Notes: generated from the sequence alone by a model not told the origin. A stretch of 64,000 nt of DNA from Clostridia bacterium (GCA_017415025.1 JAFQJH010000017.1:62001-126000); one strand, 5' to 3'; shown: positions 8,651 through 18,517, counted from the first letter of the stretch. A program made the numbers and translations.

Positions 8651-9382
8651 TTAAAACGGGTAAATTTCTTCATTGTTGATAACCGCACGCGGATTTTCCT
8701 CAAAAAGCAATTCGGCATAGTCCATAGAACACGCATCGCAGACGATTTCAAAGGCATCAGCAAGATACGGCGTTCTGACGTAAGGGCTGTGGCCGTCACT
8801 TGCGACAAAATCGGCGAGTCTCTCGTTGAGGATATGTCGCGCGGCGGAGAATGCAGGTCTGCCGAAAGCACCCTTAATGCTGCCCTTGTTGACCTGAAGC
8901 AGACAGCCGATATCCTTCATCCGTATTGCGGCATCGGGTTCCTCACAGACGAATGCGTACCGCTCGGGATGCGCGACAACGGGAACAAGGCCCTCGGAAA
9001 CAAGCTGTTCGAGCTTGACGTAAGCAGACGCAGAATTCTCGTTGAAATCGAATTCCACGAGGATATAGCGCGAGGAATTGAGAGTGATAATCTTACCTTC
9101 GCGGAGCAACGAGATGAGTCTGCCGGAGCAGAAAACCTCCTGACCGGGATAGAGAGTAACGTCGATTTTCTGCCGCGCGAGCCTGTCGGAAATTTCGGCA
9201 AGGCGGTCGTTGAACAGTTGAGAATGATAGTTCCGATAGGAGTTCGGGACGTTGCAGTGCGGTGTTGCGATAATCGCACGCGTGCCGCCCTCATAGGCAA
9301 GGGAAATCATTTTTACTGAATCGTCGAGGCTGTCGGCACCGTCATCAAGACCGTATAAAACGTGACAGTGAATATCAAACAT
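8651..9382 (-). CDS. PHP-family protein-tyrosine phosphatase (CpsB/YwqE type)
   Basis: Cytoplasmic metal-dependent phosphatase of 243 aa that dephosphorylates the tyrosine tails of BY-kinases and so resets capsule synthesis. The N-terminal metal motif DIHCHVLYGLDDGA, the ATPHC strand, a central AHPERY and the late VASDGHSPYVRTP match the PHP metal ligands of CpsB/YwqE/Wzb-like enzymes; the length is normal. The first in-frame ATG (9385) is followed at once by a second (9382); GGAGGGG sits six bases before the second, which I prefer. It is the first gene of the capsule operon, directly behind the promoter at 9418-9446, the usual place for cpsB-like genes in Firmicutes. Confidence 0.92.
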   Translation of the reverse strand: MFDIHCHVLYGLDDGADSLDDSVKMISLAYEGGTRAIIATPHCNVPNSYRNYHSQLFNDRLAEISDRLARQKIDVTLYPGQEVFCSGRLISLLREGKIITLNSSRYILVEFDFNENSASAYVKLEQLVSEGLVPVVAHPERYAFVCEEPDAAIRMKDIGCLLQVNKGSIKGAFGRPAFSAARHILNERLADFVASDGHSPYVRTPYLADAFEIVCDACSMDYAELLFEENPRAVINNEEIYPF

Positions 9383-9417
9383 CATACCCCTCCGATTTTA
9401 CATAAATACTTAATCAT

Positions 9418-9446
9418 ATAATACTATATATGGGGTTTAAAGTCAA
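9418..9446 (-). promoter_or_regulatory. Sigma-A promoter of the capsule operon
   Basis: On the minus strand TTGACT (9446-9441), a 17-base spacer and TATTAT (9423-9418) lie about 35 bases before the first capsule gene. It is the only good promoter seen for the nine genes reading leftward from here. Confidence 0.8.
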
Positions 9447-9485
9447 CAAAATTGCGGTAATTTTGTCGATTTCCGTAAATTGGCT

Positions 9486-9528
9486 AAAAGAGAAAACCAC
9501 CCGTGTGAAATTCATCACACAGGTGGTT
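9486..9528 (-). terminator. Rho-independent terminator after the 85-aa peptide gene
   Basis: An imperfect 13-bp stem (AACCACCTGTGTG pairing with CACACGGGTGGTT) followed on the minus strand by TTTTCTCTTTT. It ends the transcript of the kinase/radical SAM/vWA/peptide locus and insulates it from the capsule promoter. Confidence 0.8.
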
Positions 9529-9540
9529 AAAATGTGGCTT

Positions 9541-9798
9541 TTATGAAAGGAATGCCTTTACGCCGGCTACACCTTCAGCAGAAATAGATGTAAATTTGCA
9601 ATACATTTCCAATGGGACTATATGAGTACAGCCTTCGGACGCTGCAAATGCGCCGGATGTCGACAAATCCTCCAGCGGTATCTGCAGAATTTCCGCAATC
9701 AAGGTCATATCTTCCTGCGAAGTTGTGCAGGAGTTGCCCGGGTTCGGGTTCGCGACCGCTGCCGCAATGTTGAAAACGGGTTTCATATACTTTTTCAC
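9541..9798 (-). CDS. 85-aa peptide, candidate RiPP-like precursor
   Basis: Small protein starting at GTG with AAGGAGG seven bases upstream. It begins MKKYMKPVFNIAAAVANPNP, has cysteines at residues 24, 57 and 67, and ends KAFLS with serine as last residue. There is no signal peptide or clear membrane helix. It is the last gene of the unit, 12 bases after the giant vWA gene and just before a strong terminator, so it is probably co-transcribed with the HPr-kinase-like and radical SAM genes. I infer a substrate of one or both enzymes. A family is not recognised; an alternative is an accessory peptide with no modification. Translation itself is well supported by the ribosome binding site. Confidence 0.65.
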   Translation of the reverse strand: MKKYMKPVFNIAAAVANPNPGNSCTTSQEDMTLIAEILQIPLEDLSTSGAFAASEGCTHIVPLEMYCKFTSISAEGVAGVKAFLS

Positions 9799-9810
9799 TT
9801 TTCACCCTCC

Positions 9811-12800
9811 TTAAAACTCAAAAAATGAGAAAACTTTGTTGAAGATATTTTTGAAGAAGTTGAATATCTTCACAAAGAAGGATTCAACCTTAGCGAAGAA
9901 GCCGTCTTCAGCAGGCTCTTCGGGATTGTCGTCGTCGGACGGGGGAAGAATATTATCATTTCCGTCGTCACTTTCGGAATTGTCACCCGAACCAATTTCT
10001 CCGATTTCGGGCGGAGCTGAATCTCCAAGTTCGAGCTTCGGTGCATTCAATTCAATCTCTTCAGCCGGCATGTCAAGTATTGCCTGAATCTCCTCAATCG
10101 TGCCTGCTGTTTCAAAGAGGAGTCCGGGCATACTTGCAGCATCGACAACCTTGATGTTGTTAAGAGCAAGAAGACCTGTGCCGGAGTTCGAAATAACAAA
10201 CTTTCCATCGTCAATCATATAATCGGTGATATCATAATACATTTCTGTTCGGCTGTCAATAGTTGAATACTTGGTATTAACCTTCAACTGCGGAGTACCG
10301 TAGGCTGCACGAGCAGAAACCATAACTCTCATACTGCTGTTCCAATTCGGAATTTTAAATGAGAAGGTATTATCCTCACCGCCAATAAGATAGAACTCGT
10401 TCTTAGGTGTTCCCAATGAGTTATAAAGGATAGACTCAAGCACATTATCCGTCTTTTCAAGATAAACTGTACCCTCATTTTTACTGAAGAAATTATCAGT
10501 ATCTGAAAGGATATCCACTACATTGTAGTAGGTTGCGCCCACCTCGGATTTTGCATAGTAGGAATTAACGTCCGCATTGTCTCCACAAGGATTATAAATT
10601 CTGTATCCGTCGATGTAGTTTACCAGTTCGGTAACAGACTGCGTTGTAAACGCGCCCTCTTCAACCGCAAAGGGACCTTCACCGCCATTAAGAACTGAAT
10701 CCTCACTGAAGGCGATAAACTCAATGTCAGTGCCAATGAGTTCCTCGAAGCCAAGCTCTCTGAGAATCTCATTTTCATAGCTTTCAGCAAACTCCGTTGT
10801 GTAAGAAACAACACCGTTTTCACCAATAACCTGCGATTCAACACTCTGCGCCTTCAATGCTCCTGACAAGCTCGGAAGGTAAGCAGCGGTTGATTCTACA
10901 ATAAAGTTGCGGTACGTACTTCCATCTGCATCAGCAGGGCACTTGAACCTGAGAATCGGTATCTGAGTAAACTGCTGATTATACTCAACCTGGTTGTAAT
11001 ATGTATCTATAACATAAGACTTCACAAGCGATCTTGTCACCGCATCTCTGATTGCAATAACCTGAACACCTGTTGTCGTGCCGCAAGCAGAGTAGAGGTC
11101 GAAGCCATAGCCGGTGAAGGTGAATGAAGCAACGTCACTCGTCTTATTGGTACTGCTTACAACAGACTTTAAGGCTGTGTTATTTGAGAAGAGAGCATCG
11201 TTAGTCTTATACTGCTGGTCATAACCGTAAACAGCATCATAAATATCAACAGTCTGATACGTAAACTTAGGCGAACCTTCCGTAGTCCACTTTGCAGTAC
11301 CCGTTGCAGTTCCCGAAGTGTTGACAACAGTATCCTCGTGATAAACATTGGATGCGGGAACAATATTGATACCGAACCAGTCATAATCGCCGTTGTCACG
11401 CTGAATGAGCACGTACTGCTTTGACATTCCCGTTGCATCAGGCTCAATACTGTAAATCATATCCTGATCATTATTGGTAAATACCAGTGCCGTATCATCA
11501 GTTACAGCAGACTTTTTGTATGCGTTCGGATCCTGGGCTCTGAGCTGTGTATCAACGGAGCAAAGTGTACCGTTGATATCGATATCCAACATATCCATAC
11601 CGTAGTCAAGAACGTATGTATACTGCGGAATAATAATACGGTCAGTCGGGAAGGACTTGAACGGAATGTTATTTATCATATGCTGTTCCGTCCTGTACAG
11701 AGCCGTCAATGAAGAATTATTGATAGCCTCATTTGCAAGGAAACCGTCGGTTCTGTCCAGATCGATTGCAGGGAGAACACCTCTGAAGGTAATAACCATC
11801 TTTCTGCCGACAGGAGCGGAACCCGTCAATCTGTCTTCTGAAAGATTATAATATGAATAGTCAAAGCCGTGTGCAATAACTGACTGTGTTCCGTCCTCCT
11901 CATCCTCAAGGTAAGAGGTGATTGCCTGTGAAACGCTGTCGTTGACAGGCTCGTCAAAATAGAGTCTGCCGAGACCGTCGTGATGTCCCTCTGCAGTTCT
12001 TACCTCAGGTACAGTGCCTTCAGGAATTATGAAAGCACCGTAGTTGATGTTCTCTCTGAGATATGTTTTTTCATCCAATCTTGCAAGTGCGTTACCCTGA
12101 TTGAGCTTGATAGAAGCAAGAAGCTTTGCGCCCTGTGCAAGAACGTCATACTTTGCCATCGGAAGAGTGAGGGTGAAGTCAACACCGGTAATATTCTTCA
12201 TACCTCTGTCCTGCAAGGAAGAAGCATCAATATACTCTGACGATATACAGGAAAGATAGTCCTGAACATTAAAGTCTGTCGGATTGGGAGAAAATTCACC
12301 TATTCTTACCGCGTAAAGATATGCGCACTGCTGTTTGATTCTACTTGCATACATAACTGAGGAGTTACAAGCAGCCGTTGCAGTGGCCATATCCTGACCG
12401 CTGTGATATCCTGCCGCGTTATCCGTAAGCAAAATAACACAGGCATTTCTGTCGCCGCCGGCTGCATAATCCGAGCCGCTTTGTGCCAGAATATTGTTCG
12501 CCATTTTTAAGCCAAGCTCCGCTTGCTTATCGCACGAGCCCGCCGGCATGTGTCTCATATCATTTCGCAGCTCGGTAAACTGACTTGTGTTGTGCAGAGC
12601 AGCCCCATACTGGGCATCGGTTGCACCATTTACACTTATCATACTTGATGATGTGGTAGTATAGAAGCCCGAATTCTGCCATGCAGAACCACCGGCAGTA
12701 TTATAGTCTGTCGAGCCGAACTGAACGAATGCAACACGGTTCTGGCTGTTCTGCTCCGCGATATCATAGGTCATATCGACCATAATATTTCTGATGGTAT

Positions 12801-15800
12801 CAAGTCTTGTTGCACCTGTTGAATTGTTGTAATTAACATAATGCTCACCTGAGTATATTGTCTTACTACTACGAGGATCAATCAAACCATCTGCAGAATA
12901 TCCGCCTAAATTCAAAGTGTTCTCCTTTGCTGGTTTATCTGTAGAAAAAGAAGTAACATTTGTGTTTGACGAACTAGGATATTGAGCATAATACTTCGTT
13001 CCGTTGTCGTCTGTATAATACAACCATATATATATATATGTTGTTGTTCCGTTCTTATAACCTTTTCCGGTTTCTACGCTTAACTTTCGGTAACTACCAT
13101 CTGCATCGTTAAAAACATATATATTGCCATCCGAATAGGTGTTGTTTTTATTATCAGCTGCATCAGCTGTTCCTGCCGCTGTCTTTAAGTCGAGGTTACT
13201 ATATTTGTACTCATACCCCGCTGAAGTACGGTTCGATTCATCCGTATTTGCAATAGACTGCGAAGCATCAACAACAAAGATATAGTCAGTCGGCTTCTCT
13301 TCTGTTGTTTTTTCAAACTGGGTATTACCGATTGCGTAAGCTTCAAGTGTAAGGTCATAGGTACCGTCGGGCTGAAGCTTGAAATCGAGGTCCGTATACA
13401 TACGGGTCTGGGCAAGTGAAGCGAACTCGTTCTCTATACGCTTATAGATATAAAACTCACCCATATAATACTCTTCAGTTTTAATTGCAGCACCAAGAAT
13501 ATCCTTTGTCGCCGAGCCCGTTCCGCTCGTAGCCGTTCCGGCAGCATCGGGGTGGAAGGTTCCGACAACCTCGTAATGACCGTTATAATTACCTAAAGCA
13601 TAATTGTTGCCCTGGTAATACTCTGTATATTTATCCACATATCCGGGTACAGTACCGTCATTACACCACAGGTACGACTCATAGAAGTTCGCACGCTTGC
13701 TGGTAATATAGAACAAACCGGGCTTGCCGTCCACCGGCTGAATACCCATATTGGACAGGAGTGAGTTATCCTCGGACGACATTACAATATGGCGTCCCGT
13801 AAAGTAAAGATACGGGTGATTTTCAAAGTAGTAGTCCCGGTTTGTAATCTGATAACCGGCGGAGCTTGATCCGCTGATTTTCCAACGGATTGATCGATTT
13901 TCATCGTGCTCCGCATCAAGGTAGAGGATATCGCCGTCCTCATCCTCGGTATAGCTGTTGATTGAATACGGGAGCATACCCAGGGAGTCACCTGTACTTT
14001 CCGAATCCGGATTATCATCCTTAGGAAGTCTGCGTACTCCGTAGCCTCCGTCAGAATCGAGGAAATAAAGCATCTCCTGCTGTGTTACGGGGTCCTTCAG
14101 CTGTGATTTATGGAAAATAACATATTCATCATCAGCATTAAGCTCGCTGAGGTTGTAAACTCTCTCGTAATGGCTGGCTTCAACCTCTTCAACGGGTCTT
14201 GTGTTTCCTATAATCGCATGCTGGTCAATCTTCCAGATAACGTCGATAGGCTCTACGCATACATTATCTGAAGCCTTACCGTTATAATTCCACGCGGCAC
14301 CTTCACCGAACATATAAAGATATCCGTCAATAACGCAAAGAGCTTCACCCATATAAAGCATTTTTTCCGGACTTCCCGAGGTATCACCATTAGCTTTTTC
14401 CGAACCACCAAACTTTGTAACATACTGGGAATCTACAAGGTGGCATCTTCTGTCCGTACCATTGATATTTAGCGTAATCGAACCAGGATCATTAAGGTCC
14501 ATATCACCGATTACGAGTTCGCGAATATGATATGCACTCGGCTTTCGGCTCCACGAACGGCTGATATAAACCTTACCCTTATCAACCATAGCATACTGAA
14601 CTCTGTCAAGGTCATTGTTCAGCGCGATTACGTAAGTCGGATTGCCTTCACAATCCGTACCGAGCATACTGGCGTCATAATCCTCGTTGTATGATTCTAT
14701 TTTAAAATCTGTAATTTTGAAGTCCCTGTTTTCTTTGATATTATCCTGATCAAAACGAATAGAATATATACCCGAATATGTACCGTTCGGATTTTCTGCC
14801 CACGAGGAGTCCGCACGCGGAGGCTCTTCACCCGCAGCAAATATCATACTGTATGTATAAGTTCCGTTACCATTGTTTGTAATTGTTGTTGCACTTGACT
14901 GCTTAACGTTAGTGTGGTGGCCTGAGGGTGAGAACAGATAGATATCAGTGTCCTGATTTGTGGTTGTGTAAGAAACCTTATACTGTCTGCCCTTATCAAG
15001 CCATACACTTGCAAATTTGGGTGCAATTTCTCCTATTGCCGTGCCGCCGGCAGATACTGCAAGATCCTTAACTATTGAACCCGTAACATCAATTCCGTTT
15101 GCATCGGAGTTTAAGGTATAGGTCATCAGTGCATCGTTCTTTGATGATGTAAACACATTTGCTGACGATACAAACGGCACGCAAACTCGCTCCGACTCAC
15201 CGTCACCATTTGTTGTGTTGTTATCCCAAAAAACAAAAGGTTCTAACTGTGCACTGGACAAACCGGATACCTGATAGTTATACGAAACACAATATGTTTT
15301 TCCGGCAGTTACTGACACAGACGCATTCCCGCCTGCACCGTCCCATGGATTTGAATAAGCGTCACTAGACGAAGCTGATATGGTAATTGTATTTGAATTT
15401 GTATCGTTAGAGATTGAACCACCCTGACATCCACCGTTGTTATAACTTGCCCAATTTGCAAAATTAAACAGATTCGTACCGGAGTTGCTAACCTCATAAA
15501 CTTTAATATTAGAGAATTTTACCGTTGCGCCGTTTGAATTTCTCACACCAAATCTAAGTCGCATATAGCTTGCGCTTGACGGTGCAGTAACATAAAAACG
15601 CTGTGAACCCGACTGAGCAGAATTTGTATATGCACTGACTGTCATCGGATGATTTTCCTTGCAAAGATACTTCCACTCAAGTTCAGAAGAATTACCTCTG
15701 AGTCTGTAGCCTACAAGCAAGCTGTGATAAGATGCGTTTGCCGGTGTATCGTACGCACTCTCATTTGAATGGTAGAAGTTGCCTGCCCAAAGAACACCGT

Positions 15801-16431
15801 CATCATAACAACAATACGATGTATTAGCACCCGCAAGTTCTCCGCCACAGTAGATAGAATCACGGATTCGAACTGTTTTTGCCGTTCCCGGTGCTACATC
15901 CATATCCTCAAGAGGCCAATAGCTGATTCGGCTTCCTTCATCAGAACCTGAATCGGAATCAGCGTAATAGAAATTATATCCGGACGCTGCAATACCGCCA
16001 CCGTGGCTGTAGTTCCACGAACCGTCACTGTTCTGAATATTAAACAAAGCTACAAACTCTGTCGTCTTTGCATCGAGAGCATAAATAACAGAATTTTTCT
16101 TGTTGCTTGATGCAGCATGATAAGCAGAGATAAGAATCCATTCCTTCTCTGCCCAATACGTCATACCTTGCGGGGTATAGTCGTCCGTACTGGCTAACCC
16201 GGGAATAACAAAATCAGTCGGCCTGTTAGTTTCAGCTCCGCCGAAAAATCTGTTACGATAGCCCTGATAGGTCAGCTTGTAATCATTAACAACTCTCTTC
16301 TGCGTGATACCGCCGATTGTGATATCAGCCGCCTCTGCCTCGATCGTAAACACCGGGCCGACAGCGAGGAAGGTTGTTACCACCATTATCGCTGAAAGCA
16401 GAAATGATACGATTCTCTTCGATGTTTTCAT
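9811..16431 (-). CDS. Giant secreted protein with von Willebrand factor A domain and helical tail
   Basis: A 2206-aa protein with a classical signal peptide (positively charged start, hydrophobic core, cleavage near EAEA at residue 34). Residues about 35-330 look beta-rich and propeller-like, followed by sandwich segments resembling carbohydrate-binding modules. A vWA domain begins near residue 1048 with DYIFVVDASQS, giving the DxSxS metal-ion adhesion motif at about 1053-1057, and continues through VAFVQFGSTDY and ACVILLTDN. Further beta-rich regions follow. The end is an acidic proline-containing linker and a 30-residue aromatic helical tail (2177-2206, beginning GFFAKVESFFVKIF); there is no LPXTG. 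GGAGG precedes the ATG. Probably a surface adhesin or matrix protein; its link to the neighbouring kinase and radical SAM genes is unexplained. Confidence 0.8.
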   Translation of the reverse strand: MKTSKRIVSFLLSAIMVVTTFLAVGPVFTIEAEAADITIGGITQKRVVNDYKLTYQGYRNRFFGGAETNRPTDFVIPGLASTDDYTPQGMTYWAEKEWILISAYHAASSNKKNSVIYALDAKTTEFVALFNIQNSDGSWNYSHGGGIAASGYNFYYADSDSGSDEGSRISYWPLEDMDVAPGTAKTVRIRDSIYCGGELAGANTSYCCYDDGVLWAGNFYHSNESAYDTPANASYHSLLVGYRLRGNSSELEWKYLCKENHPMTVSAYTNSAQSGSQRFYVTAPSSASYMRLRFGVRNSNGATVKFSNIKVYEVSNSGTNLFNFANWASYNNGGCQGGSISNDTNSNTITISASSSDAYSNPWDGAGGNASVSVTAGKTYCVSYNYQVSGLSSAQLEPFVFWDNNTTNGDGESERVCVPFVSSANVFTSSKNDALMTYTLNSDANGIDVTGSIVKDLAVSAGGTAIGEIAPKFASVWLDKGRQYKVSYTTTNQDTDIYLFSPSGHHTNVKQSSATTITNNGNGTYTYSMIFAAGEEPPRADSSWAENPNGTYSGIYSIRFDQDNIKENRDFKITDFKIESYNEDYDASMLGTDCEGNPTYVIALNNDLDRVQYAMVDKGKVYISRSWSRKPSAYHIRELVIGDMDLNDPGSITLNINGTDRRCHLVDSQYVTKFGGSEKANGDTSGSPEKMLYMGEALCVIDGYLYMFGEGAAWNYNGKASDNVCVEPIDVIWKIDQHAIIGNTRPVEEVEASHYERVYNLSELNADDEYVIFHKSQLKDPVTQQEMLYFLDSDGGYGVRRLPKDDNPDSESTGDSLGMLPYSINSYTEDEDGDILYLDAEHDENRSIRWKISGSSSAGYQITNRDYYFENHPYLYFTGRHIVMSSEDNSLLSNMGIQPVDGKPGLFYITSKRANFYESYLWCNDGTVPGYVDKYTEYYQGNNYALGNYNGHYEVVGTFHPDAAGTATSGTGSATKDILGAAIKTEEYYMGEFYIYKRIENEFASLAQTRMYTDLDFKLQPDGTYDLTLEAYAIGNTQFEKTTEEKPTDYIFVVDASQSIANTDESNRTSAGYEYKYSNLDLKTAAGTADAADNKNNTYSDGNIYVFNDADGSYRKLSVETGKGYKNGTTTYIYIWLYYTDDNGTKYYAQYPSSSNTNVTSFSTDKPAKENTLNLGGYSADGLIDPRSSKTIYSGEHYVNYNNSTGATRLDTIRNIMVDMTYDIAEQNSQNRVAFVQFGSTDYNTAGGSAWQNSGFYTTTSSSMISVNGATDAQYGAALHNTSQFTELRNDMRHMPAGSCDKQAELGLKMANNILAQSGSDYAAGGDRNACVILLTDNAAGYHSGQDMATATAACNSSVMYASRIKQQCAYLYAVRIGEFSPNPTDFNVQDYLSCISSEYIDASSLQDRGMKNITGVDFTLTLPMAKYDVLAQGAKLLASIKLNQGNALARLDEKTYLRENINYGAFIIPEGTVPEVRTAEGHHDGLGRLYFDEPVNDSVSQAITSYLEDEEDGTQSVIAHGFDYSYYNLSEDRLTGSAPVGRKMVITFRGVLPAIDLDRTDGFLANEAINNSSLTALYRTEQHMINNIPFKSFPTDRIIIPQYTYVLDYGMDMLDIDINGTLCSVDTQLRAQDPNAYKKSAVTDDTALVFTNNDQDMIYSIEPDATGMSKQYVLIQRDNGDYDWFGINIVPASNVYHEDTVVNTSGTATGTAKWTTEGSPKFTYQTVDIYDAVYGYDQQYKTNDALFSNNTALKSVVSSTNKTSDVASFTFTGYGFDLYSACGTTTGVQVIAIRDAVTRSLVKSYVIDTYYNQVEYNQQFTQIPILRFKCPADADGSTYRNFIVESTAAYLPSLSGALKAQSVESQVIGENGVVSYTTEFAESYENEILRELGFEELIGTDIEFIAFSEDSVLNGGEGPFAVEEGAFTTQSVTELVNYIDGYRIYNPCGDNADVNSYYAKSEVGATYYNVVDILSDTDNFFSKNEGTVYLEKTDNVLESILYNSLGTPKNEFYLIGGEDNTFSFKIPNWNSSMRVMVSARAAYGTPQLKVNTKYSTIDSRTEMYYDITDYMIDDGKFVISNSGTGLLALNNIKVVDAASMPGLLFETAGTIEEIQAILDMPAEEIELNAPKLELGDSAPPEIGEIGSGDNSESDDGNDNILPPSDDDNPEEPAEDGFFAKVESFFVKIFNFFKNIFNKVFSFFEF

Positions 16432-16468
16432 AAAAATACCTCCATGTGAGTTCCGTCTCTTGCGAAAC

Positions 16469-17569
16469 TTATGTTTTCTCGCCGGGGTCTAAAAACTCCT
16501 GACACAGCTTGCCGTATTCGTGCGCCTTTTTGCACGCATATTCCGGCTTGCCGTCAAATCTGCCTGTCTCCGCGTACGACACTGCCGCGCAAAGGTCGCA
16601 TATCCTTCGCCACTCGCACCGTGCACATTCAACCGGCATTATTATATTTTTACGCCTTGCGCGGATTTTCTCCCACGCCGCGCTAAAATCCTCTATTCTT
16701 TCTTTCGGCTCGTTCATCATTCCGCACGGGGTCATCTCTCCGTCCCACGTTACCCAGAACGTTGTTGAGCCTGCTCTGCAATTTATCCGCTCGCCGCAGC
16801 CTTCCTGCGCCGTCGTTACTATCGGACTTTTCACCTTGAATTCAAGAAGCTTGCGGAACTTGTCGTCCCCCAATCGCTTGCGCTGCCATCCGAACTGTGC
16901 CGCCGCCGCATCCTTCGCGGACAATCTTTCGATGTCGGGTGCGCCTTGCGCTCTCACGGGCGGATACATATAGCTCACCGCCTGCAGCTCAATGCCTTCT
17001 TCGTTTGCAAATTCAAAGATTTTTTCTTTATCCTGCGCGTTGTAGGGTGTCAGTGTGTAATTCAGCTTCAGCCTGACTCCCGCTTCTTTCAGCGCGCGGA
17101 TCGCTTTTATTACCCTGCCGTACGCTTTGCCGTCCCCGCAGAGGGATTCGTAGGTTTCCTCCGACGCTCCGTACAGCGTGATATTCAACCTGTGCGGCGG
17201 ATTTCCCTTGAAAAACCGCACCTTGTTTTCGTCAATCAACGTCGCATTCGTGTTCACGCTCACGAGCAAGCCCATTGAACGGCACGCGAGGTAGATTTCT
17301 TCAAAATCGCGCCTGACAAGCGGCTCACCGCCCGTCAGAAGCAATAATAACATTCCTGCATCCTTCGCCGTCTTTGCTAGCTCCAGCCACCATTCGGTCG
17401 GCTTTTCGCACCGCATTGCTTCGCGGTCATTCTCCTTGCGGTGGATGTAGCACATCTTGCAATCAAGCGAGCAACGCGAGGTCAGCTCGAACGTTCCCGA
17501 CAAGGGAACCCCCGAAGCCTCCGCCTTTGTGAAAAGCGAGTCGATCAGACGATCGTATTCAGAGGGCAT
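16469..17569 (-). CDS. Radical SAM/SPASM peptide-modifying enzyme
   Basis: A 366-aa radical SAM enzyme. The SAM cluster motif CSLDCKMC lies at residues 33-40, followed by LLTGGEPL. The C-terminal SPASM region has NCRAG, then GEMTPC (the Gx4C element), CARCEWRRICDLC (Cx2Cx5Cx2C) and a last pair in YACKKAHEYGKLC, enough for auxiliary iron-sulfur clusters. Such enzymes usually install carbon-carbon, thioether or epimerised residues in ribosomal peptides (PqqE, anSME and sactisynthase relatives). Its ATG shares one base with the TGA of the upstream kinase gene, so coupling is likely. The substrate may be the 85-aa peptide or the giant protein; neither is proven. Confidence 0.85.
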   Translation of the reverse strand: MPSEYDRLIDSLFTKAEASGVPLSGTFELTSRCSLDCKMCYIHRKENDREAMRCEKPTEWWLELAKTAKDAGMLLLLLTGGEPLVRRDFEEIYLACRSMGLLVSVNTNATLIDENKVRFFKGNPPHRLNITLYGASEETYESLCGDGKAYGRVIKAIRALKEAGVRLKLNYTLTPYNAQDKEKIFEFANEEGIELQAVSYMYPPVRAQGAPDIERLSAKDAAAAQFGWQRKRLGDDKFRKLLEFKVKSPIVTTAQEGCGERINCRAGSTTFWVTWDGEMTPCGMMNEPKERIEDFSAAWEKIRARRKNIIMPVECARCEWRRICDLCAAVSYAETGRFDGKPEYACKKAHEYGKLCQEFLDPGEKT

Positions 17570-18438
17570 CAGACCGCCTCCTTCCCGAGTGCTTCCTCGA
17601 GCGCACTGACAGCTCTTTCGTCAGGCGTGCAGTTGAGTCGGAACACCGGTACCTTTTCGAACACACGAAACAGCAGGTCAACGCACATCTGATGTTCATT
17701 CGGCAACGCAAAGTCGAGGTAAATATTGTTGAGAACATCGACCAGCGCCTGCGCGCCCGTAACCCGTCGAGCCTTGTTGCTTTCACCTTGTTCAAGCAGA
17801 ACTATCGCGCCGAGCGGCATTGTGACGTTGTTACAGATTCGGCTCGTTCCGCAGAACGGAAGTCCGCACGCGAAGATTTCTTCGTCAGTAACGAGCACAC
17901 CGGCTTTGTCGCCGTTGATGATGCGCGCCGAGCGGTGCTTTTCCCACAGAGCCGCCTGAGTGCTCTTGCCGATTCCGCACCTTCCCGAAAAGAGAATCGC
18001 CTTGCCCTCGTGTTCGATATACGACGCGTGCATAAACAGCGCGCCGCGCGGCAAAAGAAGCTGTGCCGCCGCAACCGAGTTCCACATATAGCGTGAGTCC
18101 ATCATTATCGGCAGGCTTTCTTCGGTAAAATAAGCCTGCGCCGAGTCACCCTCAAGGTGGTTATAAAAGGTTTTTACGCCCGGGTGCACCGCCATATCAA
18201 CGCGTCTGCACGCGCCCCCGTTACCAAGAGAAACGAACGTTCCGTTGCCCAGCTCGCGCTCCGCGGAATATGACGGCGGCAACGCTTCGACAATGTGACA
18301 GCGGATAGAAACATCCGCATCCGTCGGGGCAATTTCAAACAGCTTCCAATCCGGATTTTCATCCGAAAAAAACGGGGATTCGATGCAAATTTTCTGTTGA
18401 CAAACGGAATAAAACTTCTTCATCGGACAATAACCCAC
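17569..18438 (-). CDS. HPr-kinase-like ATP-dependent kinase (HprK-related)
   Basis: A 289-aa protein with Walker A loop FSGRCGIGKST near residue 155, then INGDKAG, matching the P-loop and following aspartate of HPr kinase/phosphorylase C-terminal domains. The N-terminal half does not resemble HprK proper, and the length and neighbours fit the HprK-related kinases found in RiPP clusters; in the lasso-peptide paeninodin cluster such a kinase phosphorylates the C-terminal serine of the precursor. The start is uncertain: GTG at 18438 sits about ten bases from the predicted transcription start, and an ATG five codons later lacks a Shine-Dalgarno sequence. It is the first gene behind a consensus promoter and overlaps the radical SAM gene. 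Confidence 0.7.
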   Translation of the reverse strand: MGYCPMKKFYSVCQQKICIESPFFSDENPDWKLFEIAPTDADVSIRCHIVEALPPSYSAERELGNGTFVSLGNGGACRRVDMAVHPGVKTFYNHLEGDSAQAYFTEESLPIMMDSRYMWNSVAAAQLLLPRGALFMHASYIEHEGKAILFSGRCGIGKSTQAALWEKHRSARIINGDKAGVLVTDEEIFACGLPFCGTSRICNNVTMPLGAIVLLEQGESNKARRVTGAQALVDVLNNIYLDFALPNEHQMCVDLLFRVFEKVPVFRLNCTPDERAVSALEEALGKEAV

Positions 18439-18454
18439 TCTTATAATCTACTTC

Positions 18455-18484
18455 ATTATACAATAACAAAGCCTTATCTGTCAA
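18455..18484 (-). promoter_or_regulatory. Consensus sigma-A promoter of the kinase/radical SAM/vWA/peptide unit
   Basis: On the minus strand a perfect TTGACA (18484-18479), an 18-base spacer and a perfect TATAAT (18460-18455). The predicted start lies only about ten bases before the GTG, so the leader is very short. Confidence 0.85.
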
Positions 18485-18517
18485 GGCTTGCGCCCGCTTA
18501 TTTTGTCGTCGAAACCG

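Noticed and set aside
9575..9805. 76-codon frame overlapping the 85-aa peptide
   Set aside because: Same strand but a different frame; it starts seven bases earlier, too close to the AAGGAGG, while the GTG of the 85-aa frame has ideal spacing.
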